63,958 bases of DNA from DASXZH01 sp036502005 (GCA_036502005.1 DASXZH010000024.1:1-63958); one strand, 5' to 3'; positions 34,096 through 43,046 are shown, counted from the stretch's first letter. Numbers and translations: made by a program. Notes: generated by a model from the letters alone, not told the origin.

Positions 34096-34188
34096 TGGCG
34101 GAGCGGGTGGGATTCGAACCCACGACCCGGCTCAACACCGAGTACGCGATTTCCAATCGCGCTCCTTCGACCACTCGGACACCACTCC
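34096..34188 (-). tRNA. tRNA-Ser (GGA)
   Basis: 93-nt class II tRNA. Acceptor GGAGTGG pairs with CCGCTCC, discriminator G, encoded CCA. Anticodon stem CGCGA/TCGCG with loop TTGGAAA gives anticodon GGA, reading UCC and UCU. A long variable arm and T-loop GTTCGAATC are present. Confidence 0.97.
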
Positions 34189-34231
34189 AGACTAACAGAT
34201 TATAACGAATACGGCCTTGCTTCTGCCGCCG

Positions 34232-35197
34232 TCATTTCTTCTTATCGTTATATTCAATGGTTTCCATAGGGGTGTAAACCCCCGGCGCCGTCCTACCCAA
34301 GAAGGTCATCTTTACGTGGAGGCCCTTAATTTCAACAAGCGTATAACCGTAAGTCTGCTCGATATGTTTGACCTGAGTTAGCTTCCAATCCCCGTTATGG
34401 CCATCATATTTGTCCCCATGGTAAAAAGGCGCTCCTGCCGTGCCTACCAGCACTTGGTGTAGCGTTTGGCCCGTGTTTGGGTCCGTAATCAGCATATGGT
34501 CGTAAAAGTGGTCGTGGCCGCAAATATAGGTCGTGCAGCCTGCGTTCATTAGGCTCTTCACAAACGCGTCTCTGGCCTCAGGCTTGTTATCCAGGTTGTC
34601 GTCGTGATGGCCCGCTTTGAACGCCATCTCGTGGCCCATCACAAAAATGTGCGGCTGATGGTTTTTGGCCAACTGTTCATCGAGCCAAGCCTGGTTTACT
34701 GCGTGCTCGTGCTTTCCCCACTCATCAACGCCGATTAGCAGGGAGTTGCCCTCAACCGCTGACCAGGTTGCGTCTTTCTCGCCCTCCGGGCCGTTGCCGG
34801 GCATAGCATAGCGATCGTGGAAAATGCTGTCCCAAACGCTTGCATCATCCTTGCTGTACGCATCGTGATTTCCTCGGATAACGTAAACATGCACGCCGGC
34901 ATCGTACAGGGGATCTACAATCTTTTGCCACGTTTGAAGCTGGGATTTAAATACGTCGGCCGTTGTGTAGCCCAAAACAAGATCGCCACTAAATAGGATG
35001 AACTTGGCCTTGCTCTGAAGGGTTTGCTGAACAAGCTCCTGCATTATCGTTTTGTTCACGCCATTTTCATCGTAACCGGCCCTGCCGGGAATACCATTAG
35101 ATCGGCCATCGCCGGTGATGATGAATTTGTAATTCTGGGCCGCGCAAAGAGCCGAAGCTACAACGAGGGAAAGCGCTAAAAGTGTTCTGGCACGCAT
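34232..35197 (-). CDS. exported calcineurin-like phosphoesterase
   Basis: 321 residues with a cleavable signal (MRARTLLALSLVVASALCAAQ). Metal-site motifs are GDGRSNG (in place of GDxH), LFSGDLV, VIRGNHDAY, VMGHEMAF and CGHDHFYDH. Probably periplasmic or outer-membrane phosphatase. It lies 27 bp after the chitosanase gene, so the two may be co-transcribed. Confidence 0.9.
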   Translation of the reverse strand: MRARTLLALSLVVASALCAAQNYKFIITGDGRSNGIPGRAGYDENGVNKTIMQELVQQTLQSKAKFILFSGDLVLGYTTADVFKSQLQTWQKIVDPLYDAGVHVYVIRGNHDAYSKDDASVWDSIFHDRYAMPGNGPEGEKDATWSAVEGNSLLIGVDEWGKHEHAVNQAWLDEQLAKNHQPHIFVMGHEMAFKAGHHDDNLDNKPEARDAFVKSLMNAGCTTYICGHDHFYDHMLITDPNTGQTLHQVLVGTAGAPFYHGDKYDGHNGDWKLTQVKHIEQTYGYTLVEIKGLHVKMTFLGRTAPGVYTPMETIEYNDKKK

Positions 35198-35224
35198 AAT
35201 TGCGGGCAGTCTACCGAAATATGG

Positions 35225-36085
35225 TTAGGAGCTATCTCTGGTCGCCGTATCGTTGGTAACCGTCCAGTTCTCGCCAAAAACGCTAAGGTTTATCGGAGCC
35301 GTAAGCTGCATGTTGCGATCGTAAACGATGTTGTTAAGAGCATCGCAACGTGTAACCGAATCCGCCCACGCCGCCTGCGTTTTTGTGTTTGTTGGATTAA
35401 GCAGATCTTGCCGTCTTACGTCGAGGAAAGTGTGCAGCCATTCGGTTTCACGGACGCCACTGCCGGGGTTGCCCTTTTCAATTTGGTCCGTTTTGGCGAT
35501 GATGGCGGGCGTCCCATCGGGATCGTTGCCATCGCCGTGCTCCACTACAGTGTCATAGATGACCAGTAGCCCCAACGGGGTTTGCAGCCCTTCTGCTTTC
35601 CAATGCTTTAGCGACGGCTGATAAATCAGCTCATTCACCACCTGGTCCTGGCATTTACAAAAAACGGGGTCAGTTGCGCAAGAAGTCCACATCTTGTCGA
35701 TTCCATCCAGATCGTCCACGTTCTCGTCTTCCTCTTGCGCTTTTTTCTCAAGTGAAGGAATGAACTTGGTGAAGACGTTGTTCGGTTCAGCTTCGTTAAA
35801 TTTTTTCAACACGGCCAGCATATCGCCGGTTGCGGACGTGAATCCGCCCCTTCCTGCCGTAAAACCACGTCCATCGTGGAGGTTTTCGATGTATCCATAT
35901 TGAAGGGATGGCGTGTCGTTCTCGAAGATGCTCACGATCTCTTCTGTTATCTTCTTTTGAGAATCCGTGAACCCATCCGGCTGGGTTTGTGTTCCGTAGA
36001 GCTTTGCCGCCCCAACACCTCCGCAGCAGACTATGATAGCTGCGGTCCCGGAAACCAATTTTGTGATGGACATCTTCTTCCTCAT
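35225..36085 (-). CDS. GH46 chitosanase
   Basis: Exported endo-chitosanase, 286 residues, cutting partly deacetylated chitin. The sequence SIFENDTPSLQYGYIENLHDGRGFTAGRGGF...SATGDML matches GH46. By comparison with Streptomyces N174 (Glu22, Asp40) the catalytic pair is Glu55 (FEN) and Asp71 (DGRG). A hydrophobic signal spans 8-28. Further matches are LQTPLGLLVIYDTVVEHGDGNDPDG and ETEWLHTFLDVRRQDLL. Adjacent to an exported phosphoesterase. Confidence 0.88.
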   Translation of the reverse strand: MRKKMSITKLVSGTAAIIVCCGGVGAAKLYGTQTQPDGFTDSQKKITEEIVSIFENDTPSLQYGYIENLHDGRGFTAGRGGFTSATGDMLAVLKKFNEAEPNNVFTKFIPSLEKKAQEEDENVDDLDGIDKMWTSCATDPVFCKCQDQVVNELIYQPSLKHWKAEGLQTPLGLLVIYDTVVEHGDGNDPDGTPAIIAKTDQIEKGNPGSGVRETEWLHTFLDVRRQDLLNPTNTKTQAAWADSVTRCDALNNIVYDRNMQLTAPINLSVFGENWTVTNDTATRDSS

Positions 36086-36153
36086 CTCTATTGACTTACC
36101 CAGGACGGGTCCCCTGTTGTCCCGACTTTTTGTGACTCTGGCTGAGAGTTGGC

Positions 36154-36861
36154 TTAGGAGTCGGATCCGCCGCCATCGAAGCCGCCGCCGTCATCAAATC
36201 CGCCCCCGGAATCGAAGCCGCCGCCATCATCCTGCGAACCAAAATCTTGGCCCGAGTTGGGGTCTGCTTGGTAGTCTTGGGCATTCGGGTCGCCTTGATA
36301 ATCCGGGCCCATATTGGGATCCACGCCTCCCATCTGGTCGCCACCATCGAAGCCTTGTGAATCCGGCATCACAAAATTGCTGGGATCCATAGCGAACGGA
36401 GATCCGGTGTCCATCATCGGGTCGTTATAAAAAACCGGGTTCATCATTGGGTCATCGAGCGCGCCAAAAAAGAGACACGGTTGGCCGCCATAGTTGTACG
36501 CATAACAGGGAAACCCGAACTCCCCCGCGATGAGTAAATCGTTAAGCGAAGCGAAAACGGCATTCCACCAGATCCAGTCATCGGAAAAGCCCATAACCGG
36601 GCCGGGCATAAGGCTTTGAAAATAGGAAGCCGAATAAACGCGGCCCTGCTGAAGCCCGCCCCTCGACTGCAGATTTCCGTAGATTGCTTGTGCGGCTTGG
36701 GCCGGCGGCATAGGCTCGCCCATTCTTCCCATGCTGCCGTGAATAACCCCGGGGCTCCTTTGGAGCGGTTGTTGCGGCCGCCGATTGCGTGCCAGTTGCT
36801 GGGACACCACAAAGAACACCACGCAGAATATGAGAAAGACCAGTAGGATGATCGCCGGCAT
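36154..36861 (-). CDS. membrane-anchored protein with Asp/Gly/Gln-rich tail
   Basis: Not recognised. From the ATG at 36861: 235 residues with one N-terminal transmembrane helix (MPAIILLVFLIFCVVFFVVSQQ), a middle domain with GFSDDWIWWNAVFASLNDLLIAG, and from about 160 a low-complexity tail of D-P-N and Q-D-G-G-G-F repeats. An upstream in-frame ATG at 36921 lies inside the divergent gene and is less likely. Confidence 0.6.
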   Translation of the reverse strand: MPAIILLVFLIFCVVFFVVSQQLARNRRPQQPLQRSPGVIHGSMGRMGEPMPPAQAAQAIYGNLQSRGGLQQGRVYSASYFQSLMPGPVMGFSDDWIWWNAVFASLNDLLIAGEFGFPCYAYNYGGQPCLFFGALDDPMMNPVFYNDPMMDTGSPFAMDPSNFVMPDSQGFDGGDQMGGVDPNMGPDYQGDPNAQDYQADPNSGQDFGSQDDGGGFDSGGGFDDGGGFDGGGSDS

Positions 36862-36914
36862 TGTCTTATTGTAATCTTTTGAGAAGATCAAGATGCGGTT
36901 ATGCTTATACAAAG

Positions 36915-37532
36915 ATGGCAAGACTCATCCTTATCAGGCACGGAGAAACGAAGTGGAATGTGGAAAAGCGCCTGATGGGGCAATCGGATAGCCCACTTAC
37001 GCCTTGGGGTCGGAGGCAGGTTGAGCTTGTAGCCAGCCGGGTCTCTGACATCTCGTTCGATAGGCTTTACAGCAGCGACCTGGGCCGGGCGGCGACCATG
37101 GCTGGGGCGATTTCATCTGTTTGCGGTGCGCCGGTTGTGTACCGGCAAGATTTGAGAGAAAGGGCGCTTGGAGTTTTTCAGGGATTGAGTTGGGAGGAAG
37201 CTGCTTTAAGGTTTCCGCGAGATTCGGAGCTGTTTCATAGCGATCCCGACTTTTGCGTTCCAGAGGGCGAATCGCGGCGGGATTTTTCCCTGCGGGCCTT
37301 AGGTTTTCTTAATTTTGTTGCCGATTCTCACGATGGTTTAACGGTTGGCGCGGTGACACATGGCGGGTTCTTGGATATGATTTTTCGGCATGTATTGGGC
37401 ATCGATTTGATGGCACCGCGCTCTGCGCGTCTGATGAACGCGAGTTTAAACTCTTTGGATTTTGAGAATGGACGCTGGATTCTGCGGACGTGGGGCGATA
37501 TTTCGCATTTGGAGGAGCATGAGCCATGTTAG
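36915..37532 (+). CDS. histidine phosphatase family protein
   Basis: 205 residues from ATG 36915 (MARLILIRHGETKWN). Catalytic RHG and phospho-acceptor His9, SDLGRAATMAGAI, catalytic Glu in DLRERALGVFQGLSWEEA, and second His in GAVTHGGFLDMI. Of the PhoE/CobC/GpmB group; substrate not decidable. Divergent from the previous gene with 53 bp between starts. Confidence 0.9.
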   Translation: MARLILIRHGETKWNVEKRLMGQSDSPLTPWGRRQVELVASRVSDISFDRLYSSDLGRAATMAGAISSVCGAPVVYRQDLRERALGVFQGLSWEEAALRFPRDSELFHSDPDFCVPEGESRRDFSLRALGFLNFVADSHDGLTVGAVTHGGFLDMIFRHVLGIDLMAPRSARLMNASLNSLDFENGRWILRTWGDISHLEEHEPC

Positions 37533-37802
37533 GTTTCGTATGACTCTAAGATTCGTAAGGCTCTAAAGTTTATAGGGTTCGGATAGGGTTGAGAAGTCCT
37601 TCGATTCCACCAAAGAAGTGTATAAACCCGGAACGCCAGGGCTATAGGAAGAACGACCCTTCGGGCCCAGGGGATTAAGTTGAGGTTTCAGGTGGCCGGA
37701 ATTCTAAAGTCCCAGTCTGGTTCTAGCTCACGATTAGTTGAGAGACGGACGCAAGGGAGCAGATTACAGCTTAGGTGAATTTTTGGTTATAAACCTCGAC
37801 TG
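37533..37802. other. intergenic region, no gene
   Basis: A 17-base direct repeat (TTCGTA...CTCTAA) occurs twice at 37536-37569. Nothing else is recognisable. Confidence 0.5.
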
Positions 37803-38102
37803 CTAAAGCGGATCCCACAGGTGCTTTCTCAAATCCACAAAATCCCCCTTGAATTCAACTCCCTCTTCTTCTAGTCTCTGCCTTTGGTCGATCGCGGCGT
37901 AGGGATTGAGCTTTTCTATGGGCAGCGCCCCTTTCTTGTTCACAACCCTCCACCAGGGGATATCGTCCGGGGAGTTCTGCATCAAGCGGCCAACTATGCG
38001 GCCTGTCGTCGGATATTGGAGGGCCTTCCCCAAATCGCCATAGGTTGCGCACTTGCCAACGGGGATTTGGCGGACTAGGTCCCATAAATCATCGTGATTC
38101 AT
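37803..38102 (-). CDS. MGMT-family alkyltransferase-like protein (ATL)
   Basis: 99 residues. The Cys of the MGMT active site (PCHRV) is replaced: IPWWRVVNKKGAL, as in ATL proteins that bind O6-alkylguanine and hand the lesion to nucleotide excision repair instead of repairing it. The Tyr/Arg flipping segment is TYGDLGKALQYPTTGRIVGRLM. Starts in an ATGA overlap with the amidohydrolase gene. Confidence 0.92.
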   Translation of the reverse strand: MNHDDLWDLVRQIPVGKCATYGDLGKALQYPTTGRIVGRLMQNSPDDIPWWRVVNKKGALPIEKLNPYAAIDQRQRLEEEGVEFKGDFVDLRKHLWDPL

Positions 38103-39313
38103 ACCTCTCCCCTTTTGTCCCTCTCCCCTCCCAAATGCGCAGGGGATGGGGAATTTTCATCGGTTTGTAACCATTCCACGTGCTCGGGTTTGCCCCGTTC
38201 AATCAGGTCATCGGTGGTTAGCGCACCCTGTAAATGAAGTTTAATAAGTGGCGTGCGCGACCCTTCGTAAATATCCCATATGGGCTCTGGGTTTTGGAAG
38301 GGAAGGGATTCGCTGCAAGTCGCCATTCGCCAGGTTTCTTCGCCAGTCGTGGGCTTGCCGCGTTGGGTTGATACACTTAAGGTGGCACGCATTTCGGCGA
38401 ACATATCGATTGGCCCGCTGCTGGCAGCCGAGTCTAAACCGAGCCCGACGGTAATCCCGGAATCGAGCATTTCCCTAACCGGAGCCGGTTCGCATTTAAG
38501 ACGGGCATTTGAACGTGGGCAGTGGGCAACTTTAACCTTGCTTGCGGCAAGGATTTTAACGTCTTCTGAGTTTATGGAGCAGCAGTGTACGAACTGAGCC
38601 CCTTCACGCGTTAAACCCCAATCTTGAAGAGTCTGGACTACGGTTTTCCCGGGCACTATTGGCTCCATGTTGTTGGCTCTGTAGAAGTCGGCGATGGGGC
38701 CCGTGCCGGATTGGAAAAGCTCATTTTCGAACTTGCTCTCCGCGACATGGATGCTAAAAGGTGGCCCTTCCTTAAATGTCTTCAGCGTTGTCGCGTCAAC
38801 GGTATAGGCCGTGTGTGGCGCAAGATAGCTTTCTCCTGGAAAAACGGCTGCTTGCTTTTGCAACCTTTGCTTTACGGAGGCGATTTTATCCGACGCCGAG
38901 TCCCGTTCAAAAAAAGTGATCAGTTCCTGAAAGAGGATGCCATCAATGCCGGCATCTCTTAGCGCCACCGCCGAGAAGGGCCGATCCGAATGCTCGCCTA
39001 TGCGGGCGATGCCGGTCTTGTGATTCTCTTGGGCGGCAAGCTCACAATCGGCCATAACTTGCTCTTTCATTTGGCTTCGCTTCGCTTCCGTGATCTCTCT
39101 GATCCAAGGGAAATACTCTTCAGCTTTAAGCATGTCTTGCAGGCCCCGATACTCCAGGTGCGAGTGGGCATTCACAAAGGCGGCTGAAAGAACATAAGCT
39201 CCCGGCAAGCCCGTATGGGGGCGGATTTTTACGATTTGGCCCGCTTCGATGATTAGCTCCAGGCCCAGTTGAAGGGTGCCATTCAGCACCACCGCATAGG
39301 GCCGCTCGATCAC
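38099..39313 (-). CDS. amidohydrolase family deaminase-like enzyme
   Basis: 404 residues, metal-dependent TIM barrel. Ligands: AFVNAHSHLEYRG (HxH), LAPHTAYT, PFSIHVAESK and GLGLDSAASSGPIDMFAEMR (Asp). VAHCPRSNARL is typical of the MTA/SAH deaminase, Trz/Atz and aminodeoxyfutalosine deaminase branch; I cannot choose. It overlaps the pseudopilin gene upstream and the ATL gene downstream by 4 bp each. Confidence 0.88.
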   Translation of the reverse strand: MIERPYAVVLNGTLQLGLELIIEAGQIVKIRPHTGLPGAYVLSAAFVNAHSHLEYRGLQDMLKAEEYFPWIREITEAKRSQMKEQVMADCELAAQENHKTGIARIGEHSDRPFSAVALRDAGIDGILFQELITFFERDSASDKIASVKQRLQKQAAVFPGESYLAPHTAYTVDATTLKTFKEGPPFSIHVAESKFENELFQSGTGPIADFYRANNMEPIVPGKTVVQTLQDWGLTREGAQFVHCCSINSEDVKILAASKVKVAHCPRSNARLKCEPAPVREMLDSGITVGLGLDSAASSGPIDMFAEMRATLSVSTQRGKPTTGEETWRMATCSESLPFQNPEPIWDIYEGSRTPLIKLHLQGALTTDDLIERGKPEHVEWLQTDENSPSPAHLGGERDKRGEV

Positions 39314-39978
39314 AGAGGAGCAGCCCAGAGCTGGTTCATTTGCGAATCGCTTTCGGATTTCGCGTGCATGTCGGCGAAAAGATTGTTGTATCGGAAGTTG
39401 TTAAGCTTGTCTATTACTTCATTAACCGAATCGTTGGCTGTGACTTCCGAGGCGTTTCCGTGCCAGTGCCCGGCCGCATCGAAGTAAACGTTGACGTAAG
39501 CTGGAGTCTGCAGGGACGTTTGAGTCTGATGTGATTCTGTGATTTCGGTTCGATACAAGTAGCTGCTGCCAAAGGTGGCGAAATCGGATGGCGAGCCAAC
39601 AAAGGCGAGCGGGAAATGGTCGTCCAGCACGAGGGTGCCGGAATCAGAGGGACAGTGGAAGATCTCTTTGCTTTTAATGTAGGGCTGGAGCACGTTCTGC
39701 ATGAGCGGCATGCTTGGAATGAGGGCCTGGAAAGTTGGAAAGACCGTCCATTGCTCGGGATGGGTGCGGTCCGAATCGTCAATCGCGTTGGGGAATAAAT
39801 CGTCGTAGTCGTCCATGTAGAGGAGCATGGATGTGCCGATTTGGTGAAGATTGCTTATGCAAGTTGTACTTTTCGCGGCAGCCTTGGCACGAGCGAAGAC
39901 TGGAAAAAGGATGGCGGCTATGATCGCTATAATCGCGATGACGATCAGAAGCTCTATTAGGGTGAAGCCGCGGCGCAT
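39310..39978 (-). CDS. pseudopilin-like protein
   Basis: 222 residues starting MRRG-FTLIELLIVIAIIAIIAAI, a canonical prepilin signal, then FPVFARAKAAAKSTTCISNLHQIGTSMLLYMDDYDDLFP. The rest resembles the C-terminal domain of the Armatimonadota/Planctomycete pseudopilin families. It overlaps the amidohydrolase start by ATGA, an odd pairing. Confidence 0.9.
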   Translation of the reverse strand: MRRGFTLIELLIVIAIIAIIAAILFPVFARAKAAAKSTTCISNLHQIGTSMLLYMDDYDDLFPNAIDDSDRTHPEQWTVFPTFQALIPSMPLMQNVLQPYIKSKEIFHCPSDSGTLVLDDHFPLAFVGSPSDFATFGSSYLYRTEITESHQTQTSLQTPAYVNVYFDAAGHWHGNASEVTANDSVNEVIDKLNNFRYNNLFADMHAKSESDSQMNQLWAAPL

Positions 39979-39986
39979 AGTTTAGT

Positions 39987-40547
39987 TTAGCGCTGTTTCG
40001 CGATCTTAGGGGGCCAGTCAAACTTTCCTTGCTTCACCCAACTGCGAACCTTTGCGATGAGCTTTTCGTTTAGGCATGGCCCAAGTCCTTGCGGCCCGCT
40101 ATCCGGGGGGAAATGACCTGGCACGAACCTTACGCTTGGCAGAGGCTTACCAGCCTCCAAAAATCCTGCATTTATCACCGAATAGAGAATGTGGCCTCGA
40201 CCTTCCGCAACCGAAATTAAGTCGACCTTTCCGTAATCCCATGGAAAATATTCAGCTTGCTCTTGGCCAAGGTTATAACTATGTGTGTGTTTTTCGCTTT
40301 GGTGCGTAAACTCTAATAAAGCCTTCCGTTGAACGTCCACGGGCCTTCCTAGAAAGCTGTTTAAGTGAAGATTGGAGGCACTCATCGCGGTTTGAAGCTT
40401 ATCTGGGCCAGCGGAGAGCATCCAGATCTGATAAGGAGATTTGATCTCATGAAGATCTGTGACGGCAGCGCTGATGCTTATTTGCGCCTGAGCACAGAGC
40501 AGCGAAAAAAGGCTAACCAGAATACAAGACATAAAGACACTATACAT
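39987..40547 (-). CDS. exported hypothetical protein
   Basis: Not recognised. 186 residues with signal MYSVFMSCILVSLFSLLCAQAQ and a mature part without known motifs (HSYNLGQEQAEYFPWDYGKVDLISVAEGRGHILYSV). First gene of a minus-strand run that continues with the pseudopilin 8 bp further on. Confidence 0.65.
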   Translation of the reverse strand: MYSVFMSCILVSLFSLLCAQAQISISAAVTDLHEIKSPYQIWMLSAGPDKLQTAMSASNLHLNSFLGRPVDVQRKALLEFTHQSEKHTHSYNLGQEQAEYFPWDYGKVDLISVAEGRGHILYSVINAGFLEAGKPLPSVRFVPGHFPPDSGPQGLGPCLNEKLIAKVRSWVKQGKFDWPPKIAKQR

Positions 40548-40647
40548 GCTCCATAAACTCGCAATCTACAGCTTGAGCATGCCATACTAGTTGTTTGCGT
40601 TTACCCTAATAACGCACCAGCGCGCCTTGCGCTTGAGAGGAGTTGCC

Positions 40648-42465
40648 TTGGCTAAAACCGTTTCGATTAAGCCTGAAGAAGAATTTGCGCGTTCATACGC
40701 GGACCAGTTAATTTTAGAAAAACTCACAGAGATGGAGTCGGCCGTTAAGCTCGGCGATCTCGCGGATAAGTTGTCCGGCGCGGGATTGGGCCTTGCTGCG
40801 GTCCGTTCGCTGCTTGCTTCCAATCCGGAAAGATTTGCCTATTACGAGCGGCGCTGGATTCCTGCCGCCCGAGTGGAAGGCGTTGGCCGTCCCTTCGCGG
40901 AGTCGGTTGCCCTCCTTCTGGATCGATTCGGAGGACCCTTGTCCTTCGAACTCATCGTCCAAGAGATCGCGCGAATCCGAAGGAAGTCGCCCGAGGAAGT
41001 GGTTGAGATCGTTCAGCGAGTCACCGATACCGATCCCACTTTCATTAAGATCGAAGGCGATAAGCTGGCACTTGCGAAGTGGGGTTTCACGGCCACCGAT
41101 GAAACGGTAGAGAGAGCTTTTGCCATTTACAAAGTCAATCCTGACGATGTTAAGGATTTGCAAGCCAAGCTTAAAGACGTCGATTGGAGAAAGCCCAACG
41201 CCGCAAGTGATGCGCTGAAGGCAGCCGCTCCGGCTAATGCGAAGGCGCTGGCCGCAGTTGCATGGCTCGCATTGAATCCACAAGACCCCCGCGCTACGCT
41301 GCTTTTTGATGGCCGCAAGTTCTTTTCGGACTTGGTGGAGACTCCTGGATTCGTTTACGCTTCCGATGGCGTTCTCTATCCCGAAGCGGAAGCCAAGAAG
41401 TGGATCAGCACGGCAGTTAAGCTGGCCGACAAGATCGCTCCCACCATCGATATCGAAGACGCCGCCCCGATCGACATTAAGCTCGAAGACGTGGTCAAGA
41501 TGGTCAACAAGATCGTCAAGTCTGAGCCTTCGATTACGGCAACCAAGCTCCTCGAAGAGTTTTACGAGATCACGCCGAGCAACAAGACTTTTCCCGATGA
41601 CATGTCGAACATCCTCACCGCGTTGAAGGATCAGCCCGAAGTTTGGTGGGTCGGCGCGGACCGGTTCCGGAAGGCCAACAGCGCGCCCGATTTCGTTTAC
41701 TCCGTGCCGGAGCCGTTCCAGTACGAGGTTACAGATTTCAAGAACGAGGACGGCGATTTGATCGACGTCGAACTTACCGACGATGGCCTCAGCACCTCGC
41801 TTCGTAAGCTCCTTAGCCACCCGCTGGCGATGGACGTTTTGGACGAGGACATCGCTCCCGCGCCGAAGACGATGCCGGAAAGGCTTCGCCTTGTGCTGAA
41901 GTCCATCCACCGAGAGCTTGGAACCTTCCCGATGGCGCAGGTGCCGACAGGCTGGCTAGAGCCCACCCCTGAGATCCAAGAGTTTATCTTTATCGATCCG
42001 CAGGGCAGGGAACTGCAGGTTTGGGGCAACCACCAAGCGCGGCTTTTCTACAACCTGATCGACTGGTGGTACGAGCAGCCCGTGGAGAGCGGCTCTGTTT
42101 TCACCCTCACAAAAACTGGCAAACCCAACGTTTTTGAGTTCGAGTGGGACGAGCAGACCGACCCGGTCGTGTATATCAGCTCTCAGCGCATGGAAGAGCT
42201 GCGTGACCTTCAGTCGCGCTCCGAGGGTATGAGCACCTTGGAGATCCTCATCGAAGTAATGGCCCACTGGCCTAAGGGCGCGGACTTCCTAACGGTCCTC
42301 GCTGAACTGAATGTCGTTCGAAGATCGACCCGCCGATTGGTGGCCTCGCTTCTCAGCAGCTACCAGTGCTTCTACCAGAGATCCGGTTCACCGGTCTGGC
42401 ACTACGATGCCAAGAAGGTTGAGCTTGGATTCGACAAGACGAAGAGGAAGTTTATTAAGAAGTGA
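40648..42465 (+). CDS. 605-aa protein with repeated winged-helix-like segments
   Basis: No family recognised. The TTG at 40648 has GAGAGGAG seven bases upstream, so I prefer it to an earlier start. The sequence is acidic/basic-balanced and helical, with several short blocks of about 80 residues that look like winged helices (KLGDLADKLSGAGLGLAAVRSLLASNP, GGPLSFELIVQEIARI, SITATKLLEEFYEITPSNKTFPDDMSNILTAL, ELGTFPMAQVPTGWL, FLTVLAELNVVRRSTRRLVASLL). It may bind nucleic acid. Ends just before a heptad array. Confidence 0.75.
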   Translation: MAKTVSIKPEEEFARSYADQLILEKLTEMESAVKLGDLADKLSGAGLGLAAVRSLLASNPERFAYYERRWIPAARVEGVGRPFAESVALLLDRFGGPLSFELIVQEIARIRRKSPEEVVEIVQRVTDTDPTFIKIEGDKLALAKWGFTATDETVERAFAIYKVNPDDVKDLQAKLKDVDWRKPNAASDALKAAAPANAKALAAVAWLALNPQDPRATLLFDGRKFFSDLVETPGFVYASDGVLYPEAEAKKWISTAVKLADKIAPTIDIEDAAPIDIKLEDVVKMVNKIVKSEPSITATKLLEEFYEITPSNKTFPDDMSNILTALKDQPEVWWVGADRFRKANSAPDFVYSVPEPFQYEVTDFKNEDGDLIDVELTDDGLSTSLRKLLSHPLAMDVLDEDIAPAPKTMPERLRLVLKSIHRELGTFPMAQVPTGWLEPTPEIQEFIFIDPQGRELQVWGNHQARLFYNLIDWWYEQPVESGSVFTLTKTGKPNVFEFEWDEQTDPVVYISSQRMEELRDLQSRSEGMSTLEILIEVMAHWPKGADFLTVLAELNVVRRSTRRLVASLLSSYQCFYQRSGSPVWHYDAKKVELGFDKTKRKFIKK

Positions 42466-42470
42466 ACTAG

Positions 42471-42594
42471 GTGAGAGGTGAAAGGTGAAAGGTAATAGGG
42501 GATAGGGGATAGGAGATAGAAAGACCTCCAAGGTTCAGGTTTCTCCTTATCACTTATCACTTATCACCTTTCACCTCCAACAGATCACTTATCA
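42471..42594. repeat. inverted pair of heptad arrays before rpsT
   Basis: Left arm 42471-42526: GTGAGAG, GTGAAAG twice, GTAATAG, GGGATAG twice, GAGATAG, AAAGACC. Right arm 42546-42594: CTTATCA three times, CCTTTCA, CCTCCAA, CAGATCA, CTTATCA. CCTTTCA is the complement type of TGAAAGG in the left arm. Confidence 0.85.
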
Positions 42595-42613
42595 CCCGGC
42601 CTAGCCTAGTCAA

Positions 42614-42619
42614 GTATAA
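42614..42619 (+). promoter_or_regulatory. -10 box of rpsT
   Basis: Perfect TATAAT, 14 bp before the start codon region that carries GAAGGAAAA. The -35 area falls in heptad repeat sequence and has no good match. Confidence 0.6.
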
Positions 42620-42633
42620 TCTCGAAGGAAAAA

Positions 42634-43041
42634 ATGGCAAATACAAAATCGAGCAAGAAAGATATTCGCAGAAGCGAAAGAAAGCGTGCGGTTAACACAA
42701 GCGTCAAGAGCGCGCTAAAAACCCACGTTAAGAAAGTGAAGACGGCTATGAAGGCCGGCGAGGGCACGGCTGAGGCCGTGGTCAACGCGGTAAGCGCTTT
42801 GGATAAGGCCGTTCAGCGCGGCATTATCCATAAGAACCAAGCTGCACGCCGCAAGTCTCGACTTGCCAAGGCTGCCAACAAAGCGGGCGAGGCGCCAGTT
42901 GCTGTCGCAGAAAAGCCCGTAAAGGCCGCTGCCAAGTCGAAAGCCACTGCTGCAAAGGCGAAAGCTGCCGCCAAGCCCAAAGCAGAAGCTGCGAAACCTA
43001 AGGCTGCTGCTAAGCCGAAGGCTCCTAAAGCCGAGAAGTAA
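42634..43041 (+). CDS. rpsT: 30S ribosomal protein S20 with histone-like tail
   Basis: 135 residues, where S20 is usually 85-90. Residues 1-86 are normal S20 (MANTKSSKKDIRRSERKR...AALDKAVQRGIIHKNQAARRKSRLAKAANK-type). From about 90 to 135 is a tail of Lys, Ala and Pro (AAKSKATAAKAKAAAKPK repeats), like histone H1 or bacterial HU tails. Start has GAAGGA. Confidence 0.96.
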   Translation: MANTKSSKKDIRRSERKRAVNTSVKSALKTHVKKVKTAMKAGEGTAEAVVNAVSALDKAVQRGIIHKNQAARRKSRLAKAANKAGEAPVAVAEKPVKAAAKSKATAAKAKAAAKPKAEAAKPKAAAKPKAPKAEK

Positions 43042-43046
43042 TAGTG

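Noticed and set aside
39310..39978. A second riboswitch before the other pseudopilin
   Set aside because: The stretch upstream holds another gene with an 8-bp gap, leaving no room for an aptamer.
40714..41910. 398-codon open frame on the minus strand inside the 605-aa gene
   Set aside because: It mirrors codon phase of the plus-strand gene, has no ribosome-binding site and its product is low in hydrophobic cores; a shadow of high-GC third positions.
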